From Cupriavidus gilardii J11 (GTDB lineage Bacteria > Pseudomonadota > Gammaproteobacteria > Burkholderiales > Burkholderiaceae), in the NCBI RefSeq assembly GCF_007829435.1, contig NZ_VLJN01000021.1, positions 42,749 to 82,258 of the forward strand: DNA of 39,510 bases. Reading direction: 5' to 3'. Position numbers and translations under genes: made by a program. This document shows, piece after piece, positions 17,303 through 26,860 of this stretch. The notes beneath the pieces are model-generated. The model was not told where the DNA came from. It made no database searches and was given only the letters and a program-made list of their open reading frames with translations. The number at the start of each line of letters is the position of its first letter. Within the stretch, counting starts at the first letter, position 1.

Positions 17303-18295
17303 ATGATCCGCCGTCTGACCCGTGCTCTCGTACCCGGCCTCGCCGCCCTGGCCGGCCTCTCCGTCGCCGTGCCCGCCCACGCCCAGGGCCAGTGGCCGGA
17401 CGGCAAGCCGATCACGATCCTGATGGGCTTCACCGCCGGCTCGGGCGTCGACATGGTCGGACGCACGCTGCAGGACTCGCTGCAGAAGTCGCTGAAGACG
17501 ACCATTCTCTACGACTACCGCCCGGGCGCGGGCGGCAACGTTGCGTCCGAGGTCGTCGCGCATGCCAGGCCCGACGGCTACACGCTGCTGCTCGGCACCG
17601 CGGCGACCCATGGCATCAACCCGGCGCTGTACAGGAATCTGCCGTTCGACGCCGAGGCGGATTTCACGCCGATTGCTCCGCTGGTCGAAGTGTCCAACGT
17701 GCTGACCGTCAATCCGGCCGTGATCGACGTGAAGTCCGTCAAGGAATTCATCGAGAAGGTCAAGGCCAGCCCTGGCAAGTACAACTACGCGTCGACGGGC
17801 AACGGCACGGGCACCCACCTGGCGTTTGCCGAGTTCAACGCCCGCGCCGGCCTCGACATGGTCCATGTTCCGTACAAGGGCGGCCCCGACGCGCTGCAGG
17901 CCGTGCTCAAGGGCGAGGTCTGCTGCATCTTCAACCAGGTGCAGAGCGTGCTGCCGCAATACCGCGCCGGCAAGGTCCGCCTGCTGGGCGTGACCACCGC
18001 CAAGCGTGTGCCGGTGATTCCCGATGTGCCGACCATCGCGGAAAGCGGCGTGCCCAACTACAACAGCACCATCTGGTTCGGTTTCTTTGGCCCCAAGGGA
18101 CTGGACCCGCAGATTGCCCGCAAGGTCAACGACGCGGTCCGTGTCGCCCTCGAAACGCCGGCCATCCGCCAGAAGCTGGTGGACGCGGGCAATACGCCGC
18201 GTATCGAGACGGTGGACCAGTTCCGCGCCACCGTGAAGGCCGACCGGCAGAAGTGGGCCGGCGTGGTGAAGACGGTGGGGGCGTCGATCGATTGA
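17303..18295 (+). CDS. Bug-family (TctC-type) periplasmic solute-binding protein
   Basis: Bug proteins are periplasmic receptors of tripartite tricarboxylate transporters and bind small carboxylates or related ligands. The 330-residue protein has a signal peptide cleaved after AHA at residue 27. The family pattern follows: WPDGKPITILMGFTAGSGVD, RPGAGGNVASEVVAHARPDGYTLL, a mid-protein VPYKGGPDALQAVLKGEV, and VIPDVPTIAESGVPNYN. No TctA or TctB membrane partner is nearby, so this is an orphan receptor, as is common in Cupriavidus and Bordetella. The ligand cannot be read. Confidence 0.92.
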   Translation: MIRRLTRALVPGLAALAGLSVAVPAHAQGQWPDGKPITILMGFTAGSGVDMVGRTLQDSLQKSLKTTILYDYRPGAGGNVASEVVAHARPDGYTLLLGTAATHGINPALYRNLPFDAEADFTPIAPLVEVSNVLTVNPAVIDVKSVKEFIEKVKASPGKYNYASTGNGTGTHLAFAEFNARAGLDMVHVPYKGGPDALQAVLKGEVCCIFNQVQSVLPQYRAGKVRLLGVTTAKRVPVIPDVPTIAESGVPNYNSTIWFGFFGPKGLDPQIARKVNDAVRVALETPAIRQKLVDAGNTPRIETVDQFRATVKADRQKWAGVVKTVGASID

Positions 18296-18335
18296 TTGAT
18301 TGGGCCCCGGCATGCTGCGCCCCCTCGGACGCGGC

Positions 18336-18572
18336 GGGTACGGCCATAGTCGGGACGGGATTGCCCACGTGGTCCAGGGGTTGCTGAACTGCCGGGAACT
18401 GATCATCGAGGCCTCCGACATCGTCCGTCGAGCGTGGATGCTGTATGCCACGTCAAAAGCCGACTTCGCTGACTGTCTGATCGAGCGCCGCTGCCACGCG
18501 GCGGAGTGCCACCGGACGATGACTTTCGATGTCAATGCGGCTAGAACAGCGGGCTTCCAGTTGTTGCAGTAG
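18336..18572 (+). pseudogene. C-terminal remnant of a VapC-like PIN-domain toxin
   Basis: This frame reads like the second half of a VapC toxin: YGHSRDGIAHVVQGLL, then KADFADCLIERR with the conserved acidic pair, then TFDVNAARTAGFQLL, where the Asp matches the last PIN acidic residue. The first ~60 residues, including the initial metal-binding Asp, are absent, and no antitoxin gene is beside it. It lies directly after the Bug-receptor stop and is probably a decayed fragment. Identification rests on motif recognition by eye. Confidence 0.65.
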
Positions 18573-18606
18573 CCGCCAATGCCGACGGCTACCTGTCTCA
18601 TTCTTT

Positions 18607-18644
18607 TAAGCGGCCGCTTACAGCTTCGCCCCCCGCTCTATAAT
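18607..18644 (+). promoter_or_regulatory. azlC promoter with overlapping palindrome
   Basis: The -10 TATAAT (18639-18644) is a perfect match. CTTACA at 18617-18622 is a fair -35 with a 16-base spacer. A perfect 14-base palindrome, TAAGCGGCCGCTTA (18607-18620), overlaps the -35 and could be an operator. Confidence 0.6.
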
Positions 18645-18731
18645 GTCGCCTTACCTGCTGCGCCCGTAGCGGGGCTTCGCCGTCGACACGGTCGCGCACG
18701 CGCCACCCGGCGGTTCTGACTCCACCATCCC

Positions 18732-19571
18732 ATGACCTCCCCCCAGCCTTCGGCCCAGTCGCGCCCTTGGCACCGTCTTTGGCATCGCCTGTGGTATCGC
18801 TTTCCGCAGCCCGAACGCGCCGGCTTCATCGCCGGCGTTCGCCGTTTCGCGCCGTCGTTGCCGGCCACCTTTTCGTGGGGGTTGGTGACCGGCGTGGCGA
18901 TGAGCAAGTCGGTGATGACGGTGCCGGAGGCGATCGGCATGAGCCTGCTGGTCTATGCCGGCTCCGCGCAGCTGGCGGTGCTGCCGCTGTTCGCGGCCGC
19001 GATGCCGCTGTGGACGGTCTGGCTGACCGCCGCGGTGGTGAACCTGCGCTTCGTGATCTTCAGCGCGGCGCTGCAGCCGCACTTCAGCCATCTGCCGATG
19101 TGGCGGCGCACCTTGCTCGGGTCGTTCAACGGAGACCTGCATTTCGTCTTCTTCATGCAGCGCTATACCGCGCCGGGCTACGAGCCGGGCAAGGAAGGCT
19201 ATTTCTGGGGCATGGCGCTGACCAATTTCGTGATCTGGCAGGTCTCGTCCATCGCCGGCATCCTGCTGGCGAGCCTGTTCCCGGATAGCTGGGGGCTGGC
19301 GCTGGCCGGCACGCTGGCGCTGATTCCGGTCATGGTGTCGACCATCCGCACCCGATCGACGTTGATGGCCGTCGCGGTGTCGTCGGTGCTGGCGCTGCTG
19401 TTCTTCGATCTGCCGTACCGGCTGGGGCTCGTGGTGGCGGTGGCCGGTGCGATCGCCGCCGGCATGGCCAGCGACGAGCTGCGCGCGCGGGCGACGCTGC
19501 GCGAAATCCGGAGCAAGGGTCGCGGCGACAAATCGCCCCGGGGTGACGGTGCGACGGGAGACCGCTCATGA
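18732..19571 (+). CDS. azlC: AzlC family branched-chain amino acid exporter, large subunit
   Basis: AzlC with AzlD exports branched-chain amino acids or analogues across the inner membrane (compare YgaZH and BrnFE). The 279-residue protein has several hydrophobic segments and the family core APSLPATFSWGLVTGVAMS, GMSLLVYAGSAQLAVLPL and VVNLRFVIFSAALQP. A His/Arg/Trp-rich N-terminal tail (HRLWHRLWYRF) precedes the membrane part, and the C-terminal ~30 residues are charged. Its stop overlaps the azlD start (ATGA), so the two are translationally coupled. Confidence 0.9.
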   Translation: MTSPQPSAQSRPWHRLWHRLWYRFPQPERAGFIAGVRRFAPSLPATFSWGLVTGVAMSKSVMTVPEAIGMSLLVYAGSAQLAVLPLFAAAMPLWTVWLTAAVVNLRFVIFSAALQPHFSHLPMWRRTLLGSFNGDLHFVFFMQRYTAPGYEPGKEGYFWGMALTNFVIWQVSSIAGILLASLFPDSWGLALAGTLALIPVMVSTIRTRSTLMAVAVSSVLALLFFDLPYRLGLVVAVAGAIAAGMASDELRARATLREIRSKGRGDKSPRGDGATGDRS

Positions 19572-19891
19572 CCCATCTGCAGATATGGCTTGCGCTGATC
19601 GGCATGGCCGCCGTCACCATCGTCACGCGCGCCTTTTTCCTGATGGCCGGCGACCGGGTCAGCCTGCCGGACCGCGTGCAGAAGGCGCTGCGCTACGCCC
19701 CCGGCGCCGCGCTGGCCGCCATCATCCTGCCCGATCTGATGACATGGCAGGGCCATTTCTCGTTCGGGCTGGACAACTTCAAGCTGATCGCCGGCGTCGC
19801 CGCCGGGGTGTTCTATCTGGTCACGCGGCGGATGCTGGGCATGATCGCGGTCGGCATGGCCGTCTATACCGCCCTGCGGCTATACGCCTGA
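19568..19891 (+). CDS. azlD: AzlD family branched-chain amino acid exporter, small subunit
   Basis: This is a 107-residue membrane protein with about three or four hydrophobic helices and the AzlD pattern MAAVTIVTRAFFLM ... ALRYAPGAALAAIILPDL. It overlaps azlC by four bases and is its transport partner. Its last 12 bases overlap, tail to tail, the end of the LuxR-type regulator gene on the other strand. Confidence 0.9.
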   Translation: MTHLQIWLALIGMAAVTIVTRAFFLMAGDRVSLPDRVQKALRYAPGAALAAIILPDLMTWQGHFSFGLDNFKLIAGVAAGVFYLVTRRMLGMIAVGMAVYTALRLYA

Positions 19892-21010
19892 TCCGGGGTC
19901 GGCCTTGTGCAGGCAGGCGGTGAGCCCGGTCAGCAGGTGCGATAGCTGCGCCTGGCCGCCGGTGCCGGTCTTGACGAAGATCGACTTGAGCTGCGTGCGG
20001 CTGGTTTCGCGACCGATTCCCAGCCGTTCGCACGCCTCCGGCAGGCCGGTGCCGGCCAGCAGCAGATTGGCCAGCCGCGTCTCGGCCGGCGTGAGCCCGT
20101 ACAGTTCGCGCAGGATCTGGCCGAACAGCGCCGGGGTGGGGCGTTTCTCATGGATCGCGACCAGCGCCATCGGCTGCTGCCACGATGCGGCCAGTGCGTG
20201 CGACGGCGGAAGCGGAAGCACGACGATGCCGGCACGGTCGCCCTCGCGCGACTGCGCCATGGCCGCCTGCGCCGGCACCGGTTGTTCCGGTCGGCAGGCT
20301 GCCTCCAGCATGGCCCCAAAGGGACGCGACAGCGTCCATCCGCTGTCTCGCGAAGTCGCCGACGGCAGCACGCGCCGCACCCACTGACCGCCCCGCGTGT
20401 TGTGCATCAGCGCCCGGCCGTCGGCCGCGCAGGCGATCACGCCGAAGTTCAGGCGGTCCAGCACCTGTGTCGACAGGTGCTGAAGCGCGGTCAGTTCGGC
20501 GGTACGCTCGCGCAGCGCCATCGCCTGCCGCATATGGGGAATGGCCCAATCCAGCTTGCGACCGTCGTCCGGCGTGAACATCGGACGGTCGGCGGGCCGG
20601 ACCAGGGAGAAATAGACTTCGTAGCTGGGATGGCGAGCCACCAGGCAGGCCATCACCGACCCCAGGCCGAAGCCGCGCAGGAATTCGCCGTAGAAGTCGT
20701 GCCGCGCCATGGCGTCGGTGCCAAGGTCGCGGGTATCGACATACCAGTCGCCAACATTGATCTGCGGCGCGAAGGCATGTCCGGGATCGATGGCCTGATA
20801 GGTCTGGTGATAGGCCTCCAGCAAGCCGTCGATCGGATTGGCGAACTCGCTCACCGAGAAGCGCTGGTGAACCTTGTCCAGCACGACCATCGCCGCCTGG
20901 GCGCTATCGCTGATTTCCCGCAGCACGTGAAGGCTGCGTTGCCACGCCTCGGGCTCCAGAATGCCCTCGTACAGCCCACGGATCACCCCGTGGATCTCCC
21001 CTTCCGTCAT
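19880..21010 (-). CDS. LuxR-type HTH transcriptional regulator
   Basis: This 376-residue protein has a C-terminal LuxR/FixJ-like [45 protein letters not shown] around residues 310-350. The N-terminal ~250 residues form an unassigned sensory region with PAS-like stretches ([21 protein letters not shown]). There is no receiver domain or autoinducer-binding signature. GGGGAAAG precedes the ATG at 21010; the open frame extends further upstream without a ribosome site. It is convergent with azlCD, overlapping by 12 bases. The target is unknown. Confidence 0.82.
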   Translation of the reverse strand: MTEGEIHGVIRGLYEGILEPEAWQRSLHVLREISDSAQAAMVVLDKVHQRFSVSEFANPIDGLLEAYHQTYQAIDPGHAFAPQINVGDWYVDTRDLGTDAMARHDFYGEFLRGFGLGSVMACLVARHPSYEVYFSLVRPADRPMFTPDDGRKLDWAIPHMRQAMALRERTAELTALQHLSTQVLDRLNFGVIACAADGRALMHNTRGGQWVRRVLPSATSRDSGWTLSRPFGAMLEAACRPEQPVPAQAAMAQSREGDRAGIVVLPLPPSHALAASWQQPMALVAIHEKRPTPALFGQILRELYGLTPAETRLANLLLAGTGLPEACERLGIGRETSRTQLKSIFVKTGTGGQAQLSHLLTGLTACLHKADPGSGV

Positions 21011-21295
21011 CGCTTTCCCCTGATACCCGCGACACAGGAGGCGCCGCCGTTGGCTCTGGATGGCCGGTCGGCGCGATATTGTTGTGCTGGATTGGCTCTT
21101 CTGACGCGCGGCGGATCGGTCCGCCGCCGTTGGCCGACGTCTATGGTAAGCGCTGTGGCGCACGCTCGTCAGCAGGAAGTGACGGGAATCCCACGTATTG
21201 CGGGTATTGGCGGGGGTACCCGGCGTTGCGAACGCGCAAAAGGGCAGGGTCGATCAGGTAAAATGCCCCTTTTCCGAACATTCCAGCCCCAAGCC

Positions 21296-22492
21296 ATGAC
21301 CACTGTCCTGCGTCTATCCGACCTGATTTCCCAAGGCAAGCTGTCCGGCAAGCGCGTGTTCATCCGCGCCGACCTCAATGTGCCGCAGGACGACGCCGGC
21401 AATATCACCGAAGACACGCGCATCCGGGCCTCGGTGCCGGCGATCCAGGCGTGTCTGGACGCGGGCGCCGCCGTGATGGTGACTTCCCACCTGGGCCGCC
21501 CTACCGAAGGGGAGTTCAAGCCGGAGGATTCGCTGGCGCCGATCGGCAAGCGGCTGTCCGAATTGCTGGGCAAGGACGTCCGGCTGGTGCGGAACTGGGT
21601 CGACGGCGTCGATGTCGCGCCGGGTCAGGTGGTGCTGCTGGAGAACTGTCGCGTCAACAAGGGCGAGAAGAAGAACAGCGACGAACTGGCGCAAAAGATG
21701 GCCATGCTGTGCGACATCTATGTCAACGACGCCTTTGGCACCGCCCACCGCGCCGAGGCCACCACGCACGGTATCGCCAGGTACGCCCCCGTCGCCTGCG
21801 CCGGCCCGCTGCTCGCGGCCGAGATCGACGCGCTGGGCAAGGCGCTGGGCCAGCCGGCCCGCCCGCTGGTGGCCATCGTCGCCGGTTCGAAGGTATCCAC
21901 CAAGCTGACCATCCTCAAATCGCTGGCCGACAAGGTCGACAACCTGATCGTCGGCGGCGGCATCGCCAACACCTTCATGCTGGCCGCGGGCCTGCCGATC
22001 GGCAAGTCGCTGGCCGAGCCGGACTTGGCCGGCGAGGCGCGCGCCATCATCGACATGATGGCCGCACGCGGCGCCTCGGTGCCGATCCCGGTCGACGTCG
22101 TCTGCGCCAAGGAGTTCAGCGCCACCGCGGCCGCCACGGTCAAGGACGTCAAGGATGTGGCCGACGACGACATGATCCTGGATATCGGCCCGCGCACCGC
22201 CGCGATGCTCGCCGACCAGCTGAAGGCGGCCGGCACCATCGTGTGGAACGGCCCGGTCGGCGTGTTTGAATTCGACCAGTTTGGCAACGGCACCAAGGTC
22301 GTGGCCCAGGCCATCGCCGATTCGAGCGCATTCTCGATCGCCGGCGGCGGCGACACACTGGCCGCCATCGCCAAATACGGCATTGCCCACCGCGTCGGCT
22401 ATATCTCGACCGGCGGCGGCGCTTTCCTGGAATTCCTCGAAGGCAAGACGCTGCCTGCCTTCGAAGTCCTGACGCAACGCGCCGCCGGCTGA
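21296..22492 (+). CDS. pgk: phosphoglycerate kinase
   Basis: Pgk makes ATP from 1,3-bisphosphoglycerate in glycolysis and runs in reverse in gluconeogenesis. The 398-residue protein carries [12 protein letters not shown] near the N-terminus, [10 protein letters not shown], the nucleotide-domain [16 protein letters not shown] and the C-terminal GGGDTLAAI. The start is the ATG at 21296; the open frame runs back across the regulator gene on the other strand. A TAAAAT -10-like hexamer lies at 21259-21264, without a matching -35. pyk and fba follow on the same strand. Confidence 0.97.
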   Translation: MTTVLRLSDLISQGKLSGKRVFIRADLNVPQDDAGNITEDTRIRASVPAIQACLDAGAAVMVTSHLGRPTEGEFKPEDSLAPIGKRLSELLGKDVRLVRNWVDGVDVAPGQVVLLENCRVNKGEKKNSDELAQKMAMLCDIYVNDAFGTAHRAEATTHGIARYAPVACAGPLLAAEIDALGKALGQPARPLVAIVAGSKVSTKLTILKSLADKVDNLIVGGGIANTFMLAAGLPIGKSLAEPDLAGEARAIIDMMAARGASVPIPVDVVCAKEFSATAAATVKDVKDVADDDMILDIGPRTAAMLADQLKAAGTIVWNGPVGVFEFDQFGNGTKVVAQAIADSSAFSIAGGGDTLAAIAKYGIAHRVGYISTGGGAFLEFLEGKTLPAFEVLTQRAAG

Positions 22493-22562
22493 CCCGCGGC
22501 ATGCGAGGACGCCTGCCCGCGCGCCGCCGGCAGGTGCCAACCCAGGACAAGGACTCCATTCA

Positions 22563-23999
22563 ATGACCCGTTCCACCAAGATTGTCGCCACGATCGGCCC
22601 CGCCTCCAGCACGCTGGAAATGCTGACCCGCATGGTCGCGGCCGGCGTCGACGTGGTACGCCTGAATTTCTCGCACGGCAGCGCCGAGGACCACCTCGAG
22701 CGCGCCCGGCTGGTGCGCGAGGCGGCGCAGGCGTGCGGACGCGAAGTGGCCATCATGGCCGACCTGCAGGGGCCGAAGATCCGCGTCGGCAAGTTCGAAC
22801 AGGGCAAGATCACGCTGAGGGCAGGCGATGCCTTCGTGCTCGATGCGGCGTGCCAGCTCGGCAACGAGGAGCGGGTGGGCCTGGACTACCGCGACCTGCC
22901 GCGCGACGTGGGTCCCGGCGACATGCTGCTGATCAACGACGGCCTGATCGTGCTGCGGGTCGATCGCGTGCTTGGCAACGAGATCTTCACCACGGTCAAG
23001 GTGGGCGGCGAGCTGTCGAACAACAAGGGCATCAACCGCCAGGGCGGCGGCCTGTCGGCCCCGGCGCTGACCGCCAAGGACATGGAAGACATCAAGACCG
23101 CGATGGCGCTGGGCGCCGACTATATCGCGGTCAGCTTCCCCAAGAGCGCCACCGACATGGAGATGGCGCGCCAGCTTGCCGCCGTGGCCGGCCAGCAGTT
23201 CGGCCACAAGGCTCGAATGATCGCCAAGATCGAACGCGCGGAGGCCATCCGCCCCGGCGTGCTGGAGGAAATCCTGGCCGCGTCCGACGGCATCATGGTG
23301 GCGCGCGGCGACCTGGCGGTCGAGGTCGGCAATGCCGCCGTGCCGGCGCTGCAGAAGCGGATGATCCGGCTGGCCCGCGAGGCCAACAAGCTGGCCATCA
23401 CCGCCACGCAGATGATGGAAAGCATGATCGTCAACCCGGTGCCGACCCGTGCCGAGGTGTCCGACGTCGCCAATGCGGTGCTGGACGGCACCGATGCCGT
23501 GATGCTGTCGGCCGAGACCGCGGCGGGCCGCTACCCGGTGGAGACGGTCGAGGCCATGGCCGCCGTCTGCGTCGAGGCCGAGAAATCCGAGGTGGTGCAG
23601 CTCGACACCGATTTCCTGAACCAGACTTTCACGCGCATCGACCAGTCGATCGCGATGGGCGCGCTGTTCACCGCCTATCATCTGCAAGTGAAGGCCATTG
23701 CCGCGCTGACCGATTCCGGTGCCACGGCGCTGTGGATGAGCCGTCACCGGATCCACGTGCCGATCTACGCGATGACGCCCAATCTGGCATCGCAGCGCAA
23801 GATGCAGCTGTACCGGAACGTCGTGCCGCTGCCGCTGGAGTCCAGCACCGACCGCGACACCGCGCTGGAGCAGGCCGAGGAGCTGCTGCTGGCCAAGGGC
23901 GTGGTGCAGCGCGGCGATTTCATCGTGCTGACCGTCGGCGAGCCGATGGGGCAGCCGGGCGGAACCAATACGCTGAAGATCGTGCGGGTAGGACACTGA
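22563..23999 (+). CDS. pyk: pyruvate kinase
   Basis: Pyruvate kinase converts phosphoenolpyruvate and ADP to pyruvate and ATP. The 478-residue protein begins with RSTKIVATIGPAS and has NFSHG with substrate Arg/Asn contacts, and MADLQGPKIRVG. The active-site signature with its Lys is MIAKIERAEAI, and the metal-site region is ATQMMESMI. The C-terminal allosteric-type domain is complete. It starts 70 bases after pgk. Confidence 0.97.
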   Translation: MTRSTKIVATIGPASSTLEMLTRMVAAGVDVVRLNFSHGSAEDHLERARLVREAAQACGREVAIMADLQGPKIRVGKFEQGKITLRAGDAFVLDAACQLGNEERVGLDYRDLPRDVGPGDMLLINDGLIVLRVDRVLGNEIFTTVKVGGELSNNKGINRQGGGLSAPALTAKDMEDIKTAMALGADYIAVSFPKSATDMEMARQLAAVAGQQFGHKARMIAKIERAEAIRPGVLEEILAASDGIMVARGDLAVEVGNAAVPALQKRMIRLAREANKLAITATQMMESMIVNPVPTRAEVSDVANAVLDGTDAVMLSAETAAGRYPVETVEAMAAVCVEAEKSEVVQLDTDFLNQTFTRIDQSIAMGALFTAYHLQVKAIAALTDSGATALWMSRHRIHVPIYAMTPNLASQRKMQLYRNVVPLPLESSTDRDTALEQAEELLLAKGVVQRGDFIVLTVGEPMGQPGGTNTLKIVRVGH

Positions 24000-24185
24000 T
24001 GAACACGGACGCTCCCTCCGCCTCGATGCCCGCATGCCGTGGCGCAGGGTGTGCCGGGAAACACAAGCCGGCGCCAGGAGCCGCACAAATTTGCCACGAT
24101 GGCGACGGGCGGCGCGCGGGATAGCCGCCGGCGGCCATCCGGCTTGACCATACCGAGAACCCCATACTTTTGTTAGGAGTCTGAC

Positions 24186-25250
24186 ATGCCACTCGTTTCG
24201 ATGCGCCAGCTGCTGGACCACGCCGCCGAGAACGGCTACGGCCTGCCGGCATTCAACGTCAATAACCTCGAGCAGGTGCAGGCCATCATGCAGGCGGCCG
24301 ACGAGGTGAATGCGCCGGTGATCATGCAGGCTTCGGCCGGTGCCCGCAAATACGCCGGCGAGCATTTCCTGCGCCATCTGATCGAGGCCGCGGTCGAGGC
24401 CTATCCGCATATTCCGGTCGTGATGCACCAGGACCATGGCCAGTCCCCGGCGATCTGCCAGGGCGCGATCGACCTGGGCTTCTCCTCCGTGATGATGGAT
24501 GGCTCGCTGCGCGAAGACGGCAAGACCCCGGCCGACTACGAATACAACGTCGAGGTGACGCGCAAGGTCGTGCAGATGGCTCACGCCGTCGGCGTGACGG
24601 TGGAAGGCGAACTGGGCTGCCTGGGCTCGCTGGAAACCGGTGAGGCCGGGGAGGAAGACGGCATCGGCGCCGAGGGCAAGCTGGACCACTCGATGCTGCT
24701 GACCGATCCGGAGCAGGCCGCCGACTTTGTCAAGGCCACCCAGCTCGACGCGCTCGCGATCGCCATCGGCACCTCGCACGGCGCCTACAAGTTCACGCGC
24801 AAGCCTACCGGCGACATCCTGGCGATCAGCCGCATCAAGGAAATCCACGCCCGCATTCCCAACACCCATCTGGTCATGCACGGCTCGTCGTCGGTGCCGC
24901 AGGAACTGCTGGAGGAAATCCGCAAGTTCGGTGGCGACATGAAGGAAACCTACGGCGTGCCGGTCGAGGAAATCCAGGAAGCCATCAAGTACGGCGTGCG
25001 CAAGATCAATATCGACACCGATATCCGCCTTGCCATGACCGGCGCGATCCGTCGCTTCTTCGTCGAGAACCCGAGCAAGTTCGACCCGCGCGAATACCTG
25101 AAGCCGGCCCGCGAAGCCGCCAAGCAGGTATGCAAGGCGCGCTATGTCGCGTTCGGTTGCGAAGGCCAGGCCAGCAAGATCAAGCCGATCGCGCTGACCG
25201 CCATCGCCGAGCAGTACAAGACCGGCCAGCTGGCCCAGGTCGTCCAGTAA
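24186..25250 (+). CDS. fba: class II fructose-bisphosphate aldolase
   Basis: This zinc-dependent aldolase splits fructose 1,6-bisphosphate into the two triose phosphates, and works in reverse for gluconeogenesis or the Calvin cycle. The 354-residue length and motifs fit the Calvin-type class IIA/B subgroup: [17 protein letters not shown] with Asp83 and zinc ligand His84, [10 protein letters not shown], and the later [13 protein letters not shown] and [17 protein letters not shown] lies just before the ATG. A terminator hairpin follows. It closes the pgk-pyk-fba glycolytic group. Confidence 0.96.
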   Translation: MPLVSMRQLLDHAAENGYGLPAFNVNNLEQVQAIMQAADEVNAPVIMQASAGARKYAGEHFLRHLIEAAVEAYPHIPVVMHQDHGQSPAICQGAIDLGFSSVMMDGSLREDGKTPADYEYNVEVTRKVVQMAHAVGVTVEGELGCLGSLETGEAGEEDGIGAEGKLDHSMLLTDPEQAADFVKATQLDALAIAIGTSHGAYKFTRKPTGDILAISRIKEIHARIPNTHLVMHGSSSVPQELLEEIRKFGGDMKETYGVPVEEIQEAIKYGVRKINIDTDIRLAMTGAIRRFFVENPSKFDPREYLKPAREAAKQVCKARYVAFGCEGQASKIKPIALTAIAEQYKTGQLAQVVQ

Positions 25251-25260
25251 GCCGATGCCG

Positions 25261-25332
25261 CCCGGCCGAACGGCCGGGCAGCGGCTCACGCATGGGGCTT
25301 CGTCACCGCGCGAAGCCCCTCATTGTTTTTTT
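25261..25332 (+). terminator. intrinsic terminator after fba
   Basis: One hairpin (CCCGGCCGAACGGCCGGG, 25261-25278) is followed by a 9-base-pair stem (25294-25302 with 25311-25319) and a tract ending in eight T residues at 25332. The T tract ends only 11 bases before the purC start codon. Confidence 0.85.
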
Positions 25333-25343
25333 TCGCTATCACT

Positions 25344-26252
25344 ATGTCTGACGCCCTCTATCAGTCTTCCATCCGCTCGCTGCCGCTGCTCGGCCATGGC
25401 AAGGTGCGCGACAACTATGCCGTCGGTGAAGACAAGCTGCTGATCGTGACCACCGATCGCCTGTCGGCGTTCGACGTGATCCTTGGCGAGCCGATCCCCG
25501 GCAAGGGCCGCGTGCTGAACCAGATGGCCAACTTCTGGTTCAAGCGGCTCGCCCATATCGTGCCGAACCACGAGACCGGCATTACCGCCGAGTCGGTGGT
25601 GCGGCCGGACGAGGTCGAACAGGTGCGCGGGCGCGCGGTGGTGGTCAAGCGCCTCAAGCCGATCCTGGTCGAAGCGGTGGTACGCGGCTATCTGGCCGGC
25701 AGCGGCTGGAAGGACTACCAGGCCACCGGCAGCGTGTGCGGCATCGCCTTGCCGGCCGGCCTGCAGAACGCGCAGAAGCTGCCCGAGCCGATCTTCACGC
25801 CCGCCGCCAAGGCCGAGATGGGCGAGCACGACGAGAACATCAGCTTCGCCGAGGTCGAGGCCCGCATCGGCAAGGATCTGGCCGCGCGGATGCGCGACAT
25901 TTCCATCCGCCTGTACAAGGAGGCGGCCGACTACGCCGCCACGCGCGGCATCATCATCGCCGATACCAAGTTCGAGTTCGGGCTGGACGAGAATGGCACG
26001 CTGACGCTGATGGACGAGGTGCTGACGGCCGATTCGTCTCGTTTCTGGCCCGCCGATTCGTACCAGGTCGGCACCAACCCGCCGTCGTTCGACAAGCAGT
26101 TCGTGCGCGACTGGCTGGAGGCGGTGCGCATCGACGGCAAGCCCTGGCCGAAGACCGCGCCGGCGCCGGCGCTGCCCGCCGACGTGATCGAGAAGACCGC
26201 GGCCAAGTACCGTGAAGCGCTGACCCGGCTGACCGGGCAGGAACTGCAATAA
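25344..26252 (+). CDS. purC: SAICAR synthetase (phosphoribosylaminoimidazole-succinocarboxamide synthase)
   Basis: PurC joins aspartate to CAIR with ATP in purine synthesis. The 302-residue protein has [27 protein letters not shown] near its N-terminus, the [14 protein letters not shown] stretch and the signature [11 protein letters not shown]. The ATG at 25344 has no recognisable Shine-Dalgarno; the fba terminator T tract lies immediately upstream. purE and purK follow, in pathway order reversed: PurK, then PurE, then PurC act in sequence. Confidence 0.96.
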   Translation: MSDALYQSSIRSLPLLGHGKVRDNYAVGEDKLLIVTTDRLSAFDVILGEPIPGKGRVLNQMANFWFKRLAHIVPNHETGITAESVVRPDEVEQVRGRAVVVKRLKPILVEAVVRGYLAGSGWKDYQATGSVCGIALPAGLQNAQKLPEPIFTPAAKAEMGEHDENISFAEVEARIGKDLAARMRDISIRLYKEAADYAATRGIIIADTKFEFGLDENGTLTLMDEVLTADSSRFWPADSYQVGTNPPSFDKQFVRDWLEAVRIDGKPWPKTAPAPALPADVIEKTAAKYREALTRLTGQELQ

Positions 26253-26310
26253 CTGTCGACCTCCGGAAAACGGGGCGACGAGCCAGACATCGTTCGCGTA
26301 AGGATTGGAA

Positions 26311-26808
26311 GTGAGTCAGATAAAGCAGCCGCTGGTCGGCGTCGTAATGGGCAGCAGTTCGGACTGGGACGTGATGCAGCACGCCGTGGCGATGCTGAAG
26401 GACTTCGGCGTCCCGTTCGAAGCCCAGGTGGTATCGGCGCACCGCATGGCGGACGACATGTACCGCTACGCCGAGACCGCGCGGGCGCGCGGCTTGCGCG
26501 CCATCATCGCGGGTGCGGGCGGCGCCGCCCATCTGCCGGGCATGATTGCGGCCAAGACGATCGTGCCCGTGTTCGGCGTGCCGGTGCCATCCAAGTACCT
26601 GCGTGGCGAGGACTCGCTGCTGTCGATCGTGCAGATGCCCAAGGGCGTGCCGGTCGCCACCTTCGCCATTGGCGAAGCGGGCGCGGCCAACGCAGCCTTG
26701 CACGCGATCGCCACGCTGGCCACTACCGACGATGCACTGGCCAATGCGCTCGAAGCCTTCCGCACCAAGCAGACCGAAGCCGCCCGCGCGATGACGCTGC
26801 CGCTGTGA
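26311..26808 (+). CDS. purE: N5-carboxyaminoimidazole ribonucleotide mutase
   Basis: PurE class I isomerises N5-CAIR to CAIR. The 165-residue protein contains [16 protein letters not shown], the [11 protein letters not shown] segment with the catalytic His and [12 protein letters not shown] use GTG at 26311 because AAGGA lies 6 bases before it; a TTG two codons earlier is less likely. It sits 58 bases after purC and 52 before purK, so these are probably one transcript. Confidence 0.95.
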   Translation: MSQIKQPLVGVVMGSSSDWDVMQHAVAMLKDFGVPFEAQVVSAHRMADDMYRYAETARARGLRAIIAGAGGAAHLPGMIAAKTIVPVFGVPVPSKYLRGEDSLLSIVQMPKGVPVATFAIGEAGAANAALHAIATLATTDDALANALEAFRTKQTEAARAMTLPL

Positions 26809-26860
26809 TCGCGATCGCCGTCCGTGCCGCGCCACTGATTGTCCCTGGAGCCGTACCCGC

